From contig CAXAMN010015224.1 in the NCBI GenBank assembly GCA_963970005.1, positions 500,910-564,909 on the forward strand: 64,000 nt of DNA, in the 5' to 3' direction. The position numbers were made by a program, and so were the translations under genes. Shown piece after piece: positions 58,898 to 64,000 of this stretch; positions within the stretch are counted from its first letter, which is position 1; each line of letters begins with the position of its first letter. The stretch is from Durusdinium trenchii. Taxonomy: Eukaryota; Sar; Dinophyceae; Suessiales; Symbiodiniaceae. The notes beneath the pieces are model-generated. The model saw only the letters and a program-made list of their open reading frames with translations, was not told the origin of the DNA and searched no databases.

Positions 58898-61800
58898 CTA
58901 TTTCGGTAGATGAAGCATCTCCGAGAAGTAGTGTCCAGATTCTTCCAATTTAACGACCAAATCCTCTGTGCCGATATCCAGGTTGGCCAGCACATAGGAC
59001 AAGAGTGCCAGGAATCCTGTAAAGGCTTGACCCACAAACCGTACAATGAGGTCTGTATCAACCAGCACGCCAAACATCTCCACACCTGCGCAGCAAATGT
59101 GTCACTTACTGTGGACGTTCTTGCCATTCTTCACCCCCTGGCTCCGAGCGATCGTCGAGCCTGGACCCGACCCGGAGAGACGGTGTGACAAAGAAGACAC
59201 ATCCCCACTATAGGGGATTCAATATGTTTCAAATGAGCTATGTAGAACTAGACGACGGGTGGCCCGAGAGCCAGACATGTGATTGTCCAGACGTCATCGC
59301 TCGACGCAGCTTCAGGCTCAAACTCTTCAATTGCTCCACGGAACACCGTGAACAGGGGATTTGCCAGCAATTCCGAGTAAGCCGATAGTTCACATCGACT
59401 TGTCCCAGACTCTGGATGCAAATTAAAATATTAAGAGAAAAGATGTGTAGAAAGAGAGAAGGAGAGAGCGGATGTGAAGGAGTGACAGTGTGGATGTGCA
59501 GGTGAAAAGATGTGTAGAAAGAGAGAGGGAGAGGGCGGATGTGAAGGAGTGACAGTGTGGATGTGCAGGTGTGATATAGATGCGCAGATGTGTGGAGGTG
59601 GAGAGGTACATATGCAGATGTGAGCATGTCAAGATACTCTCGTGGGACACTCTCTCTGGGACACTCTTTTGGGTCACTCTTGTGGGTCACTCTTGTGGGA
59701 AGCTCTTGCGGGGCACTCTTTTGGGACACTCGTTACTACAAAGTCCCCAATTCTCATCTTCCAGCTCCCCAGCTGCTACTCCGCGTACTACAGTTGCAGT
59801 ACAAAGTCGCCAGTTCTCATCTTCCAGCTCCCCAGATACACGCGTGCATGGGACTCATCGCCCTGTCGCCTGCACTTCGCGCACTCGATACGCACGATCT
59901 CCGCAGAAGGTCGCGCCGAACAAAACCAAATCGCACTCTCGCCTGCATTTCGCGCACTCGACATGCACGATCTCTGCAGAGGGTTGCGCCGGGCAAAACC
60001 AAATCGCACTCTCGCCTGCACTTCGCGCCCTCGACACGCACGATCTGCGCAGAGGGTTGCGCCGGACAAAGCCAAATCGCACTCTCGCCTGCATTTCGCG
60101 TCCTCGACACGCACGATCTCCGCAGACGGTTGCGCCGGACCGGGACAAATCGCACTCTCGCCTGCATTTCGCGCACTCGACACGCACGTGCAGAGGTTTG
60201 CCTGCGACTGGGACAAATCGCACTCGCCTGCATTTCGCGCGCTCGACACGCACGATCTCCGCAAAGGGTTGCCCGCGACCGGGACAAATCGCACTCTCGC
60301 CTGCATTTCGCGCGCTCGACACGCACGATCCCCGCAGAGGGTTGCCCGCGACCGGGACAAATCGCACTCTCGCCTGCATTTCGCGCCCTCGACACGCACG
60401 ATCTCCGCAGAGGGTTGCGTTTCGTGGCGGTCCGGCGGCACTGCCCCTGGCCTTAAGAGAGAAAGTTAAGAAGAGCGAGAGGTGAAGATGTGAGATGTAC
60501 ATGAGAGGTAAAGATGTGAGATGTAGATGTGAGGATGTGAACATGAGCAGAGATGTTGATGTGTGAAGATGAAGATGAGCAGAGATGTCGATGCGAGGCT
60601 GTGAAGATGTGCAGAGATGTAGATGTGCAGTTGTGAATGTAGATGTGAAGATGAGCAGAGATATAGGTCAGAATGTGGATGTGCGGAGGTGAAGATGTGA
60701 AGATGTAGATGAGACGTAGTTCTGCAGATGTTTTTTTGTTTTTACGAAGAACCCTTCGCAAACGCTCTCGGGAAAAACAACAACATGAAACCTGTTGAAC
60801 AACACTAAACAAAGATGTGGGTGCCTTGGGTGTGACACGCATTGCAAAGACTTGGCAAACATCAACTTCAGCTGCATGGGGAACCTCCTACAGTACTAGA
60901 ATGGTTCTTCTGATCTCTTTGTCCAAGAGCATATAGGGCTTGGGGCATGTTCCCATTCACTGGGAGCCAAGCTCCCTGTGTGAAAGGGCAAAATAGGTCA
61001 CACGAGTCACACTACACCATAGGCCATGGGAATGATCCGAAACGCTTTTTCATGTGTGCTTGGATCTCTCTGCAAGTCGTGACCTGAACGTCAGCTGCAC
61101 CAGTTGCTCTCTTCATCGGGAAAACGTTTCAGGGGTTGCTACAATCCCAAGTACAGCCACACGTCCTTCATCCAGAAGGAGAGCTACAGCTATAGCAGCA
61201 AGTATCGTATCGGTATTCACGAAACGTGCGAATAGACCTACTTTGCCCTTTTTGTCTTTTGTGCCTGCACGATTGGCCATCAAATAAGTCAGAAAGCGCG
61301 AATGATCTGAGCGCTCCTTTGCGCAACTGGAGTAACCAGCAGTCTTTAAACCAGCTTCACTGCAAGGACTGGGGCCAGACTTCGCAATGGCAAGAGTTAA
61401 AATGCTGCGAGTATCAGCTGTAGTAGACATACACATCCTAAGCTTTGGCGGGTTAAGCAAAACGTTGGACACTTGTCCCCAAGTAGAGGCTGCAAAACGT
61501 CCAAGTAGAGCGGGTGTCGGTGGGGAGGTGAAACCCTGTGTTTTACCGGTGTTTTCTGGCCCTGGGGGGGCTGGGAAGTAGGTAAACATACAGTTTTTGA
61601 GTAAAATATACTGTTTTAAAGGTACCCTCACATTTTTACTTAAACAGGTTTGCATAAAAACTGTCATGTCCAAAGCTTTCCTCTAGATCTCTGGGAATGA
61701 TCATTTCTATATTTCAAAAGCGTTATTATATAAAAACTATCTTTTCCAAAGCNNNNNNNNNNTCTATATTTCAAAAGCGTTATTATATAAAAACTATCTT

Positions 61801-63539
61801 TTCCAAAGCTTTCCTCTAGATCTCTGGGGATGATAACTTGTTTAGACAACTTTATATAAAAGCTTTCATGTCCAAAGCTTTCCTCTAGATCTCTGGGAAT
61901 GACCACTTCCATATTAAAAGCCTTAGAAAAAAGGCAGTCATTGCAAAACGCTCCTCTAGATCTCTGGGAACCATTATTACTTATTGAAAAGCTCCTTGTA
62001 AAAACCCTCATGTCCACAGCTTTCTTCCTGGATCTCTGGACTGTAGATTTGTCAAGATAGGTGAACAGTGAAAAAAACACACATTGTGCTTAGACAGGTT
62101 AATCTTCTATATCTCTAAGCCCAAGAGCAATGATCTCTTAACATATAAATCGCTGGAAAAGTCGATATGCTAATATAGGATCCTTCATATATAGCTGTCA
62201 TGTCAAAAGCTTTCCTCTAGATCTCTGGAACAAAAGACTTCGGGGGGAAAACACAACAATAGTTGGAGACTGTTAAGGAAGGAGGAGGGGGCCAGAGTTA
62301 GTGAAAACAAAACCCTTGAACACAAAAACAATCCTCAATGACTCTTGGCTGGACCCCCCCCCTCCCCAAGACTTCCCAAGAATTGTTTGCGTTGTAATTT
62401 CTGAAGCGGGTTGCATGACAAGAACGCTTGCTGAACATTGTTTTGAAGGTTTACATGTACAAAACCACGGTATTTTCAGTGTTGTGTGGGGTGTGGAGAG
62501 TGAAATTCACATCCCCCACAGCACCCGTTCTGAGCAAACATATACGTGTCTTGTCATCCTCCCTGAAGGCAAAATGTTCAACCTTGATATTGTTTCATCT
62601 TGGGTGACAATAAACTCTTATATAACAGGTGGCTTGGCCAGAACATATTAAATATTGTCCCCCGAAACAACTCATCCAACACTGTGCTCGAACTCATTCC
62701 AACCGGGGACACATCCAAAAACCTTAAGCAATCCTGGGTTCATCAACAAAGCCCTCAAACTGTCCAAAACATCGCCTGGCGACTGGGTAATGTTGGCCAT
62801 GTCCTTGAGACGTTCTGCGAAGTTGAATACGTTTAAGCAAATCACGAACAAACCAGTAAAGGCAACCAAGGCATTCTGACTGGTGATCACCGCAGATAAG
62901 CACACCACCAAACCAATCACACCAAAAATCACATTGTTGGCTAAAGATGGCAAGAAAAACCACATCGCGAGCGCCCAGGCTCTTTCGAGCATACCTGCAC
63001 AGTCCAAAGGCACAGTCCAAAGGGAACCCCCAAAAAAAGAAAACACGTATATTTAAACAAACAAGATAGTAAAGAACAGGACATGAATGGCCTATCGCCT
63101 TTCACCCCGCAAGTAGACGACTTAAGCTCTACTAAATGAATTCCTGTGCCCTCCTGATCCACCCCACCACACACTAGAGACCCAAGCACGATCCATCTGT
63201 TGGTGCTTCTGGGTCATCACTTGCCAGAACTGTCCAGTGCCCTTCCATGACTCTGGACCAGCTTCGATGTTGTTCATCATTTGCTCCACGAGAGAGCGGC
63301 TCAAGCGTGACACCAACACCCGCACAATCGACAAGCCAGGAAGGTAAAACACCACAAAGCCCAGCAAGAGCCTCTGAACTTGTCACATCTTCTTGAAAAG
63401 GGTGCGCCTTTAATTCGGGAGTATTTCAAACCTGGGGGCTCACAATTCGTTGCTGTTTTCTTGTGCCCTCAAAAAGGAAATGCACTGCGTCTGCAAGGCG
63501 GAGAAAAAGAACCAGTTTGGGCAGCAGGGCTGACACTCA
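58898..63539 (-). CDS. Multi-pass membrane protein, copy A
   Basis: Exons on the minus strand are 63432-63539, 63190-63373, 62784-62994, 61271-61437, 59277-59411 and 58898-59085 (to a TAG). All junctions agree in phase. The product of about 330 residues begins within LLPKLVLFLRLADAVHFLFE, continues with LGFVVFYLPGLSIVRVLV, the marker ESWKGTGQFWQVMTQKHQQM, three hydrophobic segments (ALAMWFFLPSLANNVIFGVI to FTGLFVICLNVFNFAERL), the loop MCMSTTADTRSILTLAIAKS, the copy-specific piece SAYSELLANPLFTVFRGAIE, and VEMFGVLVDTDLIVRFVGQA with LLSYVLANLDIGTEDLVVKL. It resembles copy B closely. It is probably an integral membrane protein; transport or channel roles are guesses. An upstream exon beyond 63539 is likely. 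Confidence 0.8.
59438..59571. repeat. 67-bp tandem duplication, purine-rich
   Basis: AAAAGATGTGTAGAAAGAGA starts both units (59438-59504 and 59505-59571), which differ at a few positions. It lies just upstream (in the reading sense) of the exon at 59277-59411, and on the coding strand provides the long pyrimidine tract before that acceptor. Confidence 0.85.
59645..59835. repeat. 15-bp CACTCTTTTGGG array and 35-bp direct repeat
   Basis: About six units of the type GGGTCACTCTTGTGG run at 59645-59735. Next, ACAAAGTCSCCARTTCTCAT with the rest of a 35-base word occurs at 59738-59772 and 59801-59835. Both belong to the repeat-filled intron of copy A. Confidence 0.75.
59855..60425. repeat. 73-bp minisatellite, about eight units
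   Basis: The start word AAATCGCACTCTCGCCTGCA occurs at 59928, 60001, 60074, 60147, 60215 (shortened), 60286 and 60359, with a partial unit before the first. Spacing is 73 bases except for units of 68 and 71. Units share GCACTCGACACGCACGATCT and are CpG-rich. Because 73 is not a multiple of three, all frames on both strands remain open and give long spurious ORFs (up to about 300 codons). The array lies in the fourth intron of copy A. Confidence 0.9.
60485..60715. repeat. GATGTGAAGATG simple-repeat tract
   Basis: Purine-rich words GATGTGAGATGTAGATG, AAGATGAGCAGAGATG and similar run for about 230 bases. The same words appear in the 67-bp duplication on the other side of the 73-bp array, so the array is framed by related sequence. 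Confidence 0.7.
61113..61270 (-). CDS. In-frame extension of a copy A exon (alternative end?)
   Basis: Reading past the GT donor of the exon at 61271-61437, the frame stays open for 52 codons to a TGA. It contains KVGLFARFVNTDTILAAIAV and ALLLDEGRVAVLGIVATPET. This resembles the start of the last exon (RVEMFGVLVDTDLIVRF) in the pattern V-x-(L/M)-F-x-x-x-V-(N/D)-T-D-x-I. Copy B has nothing similar at this place. It may be an alternative C-terminal end or a relic of an exon fused to its neighbour. Confidence 0.4.
61655..62240. repeat. CTCTAGATCTCTGG minisatellite with assembly gap
   Basis: The word AAAGCTTTCCTCTAGATCTC or a variant occurs at about 61671, 61804, 61876, 61945, 62018 and 62205, and is interrupted by the N run after 61752. 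Neighbouring units also share TATATAAAAACTATC and CATGTCCAAAGC. Spacing is about 65-75 bases. The array lies in the third intron of copy A. The minus frame across it (PRDLEESFGKDSFYI repeated) is a product of the repeat. Confidence 0.85.
61753..61762. other. Assembly gap, ten N
   Basis: Ten undetermined bases lie within the minisatellite; identical sequence on both sides (TCTATATTTCAAAAGCGTTA) suggests that the number of repeat units was not resolved in the assembly. Confidence 0.99.
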
Positions 63540-63544
63540 AGAGA

Positions 63545-64000
63545 AACAGCTGTCGTAGCTGGCAAAGTACTTCGGAAGAAGTGGTGCAAATTTTGCATTG
63601 GTGACCGGTGCAGCGCAGTGGAGCGTGGTCGAGATTTTAAAACCGTTGCTTCTCGTGCTTGGGTGTTTCTGTGTGCGGCTGCTTGTGTCTTGCCGGTCAT
63701 GTGTTTTTCGTTTCTAAATCAACTTTGGTGGTGTTTGTTGCAGTTGGCACGCAACTCACGTGCGCACGCATGAATCACTTGCCCACGCTGCGATTCACCG
63801 GCGCACACACACAATCATGTATACATTGGAATGGCACCTTGTTCCTGTAAATGTTACCCTCGGGTAATGTTTTTTTCCACCAACACCGGAAAACAACCAT
63901 GACATGCACAATTGCAAAGTGTACTGAAGCCTCTCTGCCCAATGTGTGTAGTTTTAATATTACTACAATAGACTATATATGTATGAAATATTAATATGAG
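63545..64000. other. Right edge, no firm gene
   Basis: Earlier exons of copy A would be expected here or beyond the window edge, but none could be fixed. The last 60 bases are AT-rich. Confidence 0.4.

Noticed and set aside
59928-60000. 73-bp repeat unit as a tRNA gene
   Set aside because: The length is suggestive, but no B-box-like GGTTCGA sequence or cloverleaf pairing could be found on either strand.
59580-60544. Long open frames (up to about 300 codons) on both strands
   Set aside because: All frames are open because the 73-bp unit is CpG-rich and not a multiple of three; the products are repeat translations.
61664-62080. Minus frame with repeated PRDLEESFG
   Set aside because: It is the translation of the intronic minisatellite and crosses an assembly gap.

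Overview
The window looks like nuclear DNA of a dinoflagellate, most plausibly of the Symbiodiniaceae or a relative. The case rests on four things. A gene at about 24.4-30.7 kb encodes many RCC1-like repeats of the type ending in VxTWG that are abundant in these genomes. Short exons are separated by introns whose donors are GT, GC or GA, and the junctions were checked by reading phase. Nearly all credible exons lie on the minus strand, as expected of unidirectional gene arrays. Microsatellites, minisatellites and short palindromic elements are numerous. No bacterial operon, tRNA, rRNA, CRISPR array or virus was recognised. There are ten N at 61753-61762. Because exons are short, most calls are single exons and many gene ends remain unknown.

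Layout on the minus strand, read from right to left. At 58.9-63.5 kb lies copy A and at 53.1-55.2 kb copy B of a tandemly duplicated gene for a multi-pass membrane protein of no family I recognise. The homologous internal exons have identical lengths (184, 211 and 167 nt). The introns of copy A are swollen by minisatellites (a 73-bp unit repeated about eight times, a 67-bp duplication, a 15-bp repeat and an array of CTCTAGATCTCTGG units). Further coding segments at 55.4-56.6 kb may be the upstream part of copy B. At 47.6-49.5 kb and 46.1 kb are exons of one or more unknown genes. Single supported exons follow at 43.2-43.6, 40.5-40.8, 36.9-37.0, 35.5-35.7, 34.4-34.9 and 33.9-34.2 kb. The RCC1-like gene fills 24.4-30.7 kb. 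From 23 kb to the left edge there are isolated exons at 23.0-23.3, 21.8, 21.0, 19.7, 17.0-17.35, 15.0-15.4, 13.3-13.5, 12.4, 8.0-8.2, 5.4-5.6 and 2.9-3.1 kb. One plus-strand candidate exon lies at 39.7-39.9 kb.

Dispersed repeats punctuate the space between exons: a CTAGTAACAAG family (2.1-2.5, 7.7 and 50.7 kb), a family centred on CCTTCTCAGAAGG (3.1, 45.5 and 53.6 kb), a MITE-like element with terminal inverted repeats (10.69-10.80 kb), palindromic elements at 29.9 and 26.7 kb, and clusters of TTTCGCC motifs (28.7-29.3 kb). Functions can be suggested only for the RCC1-like gene and, weakly, for one glycine-rich nucleotide-binding-like exon. The most interesting material is the duplicated membrane-protein gene and the use of different splice donors in its two copies.
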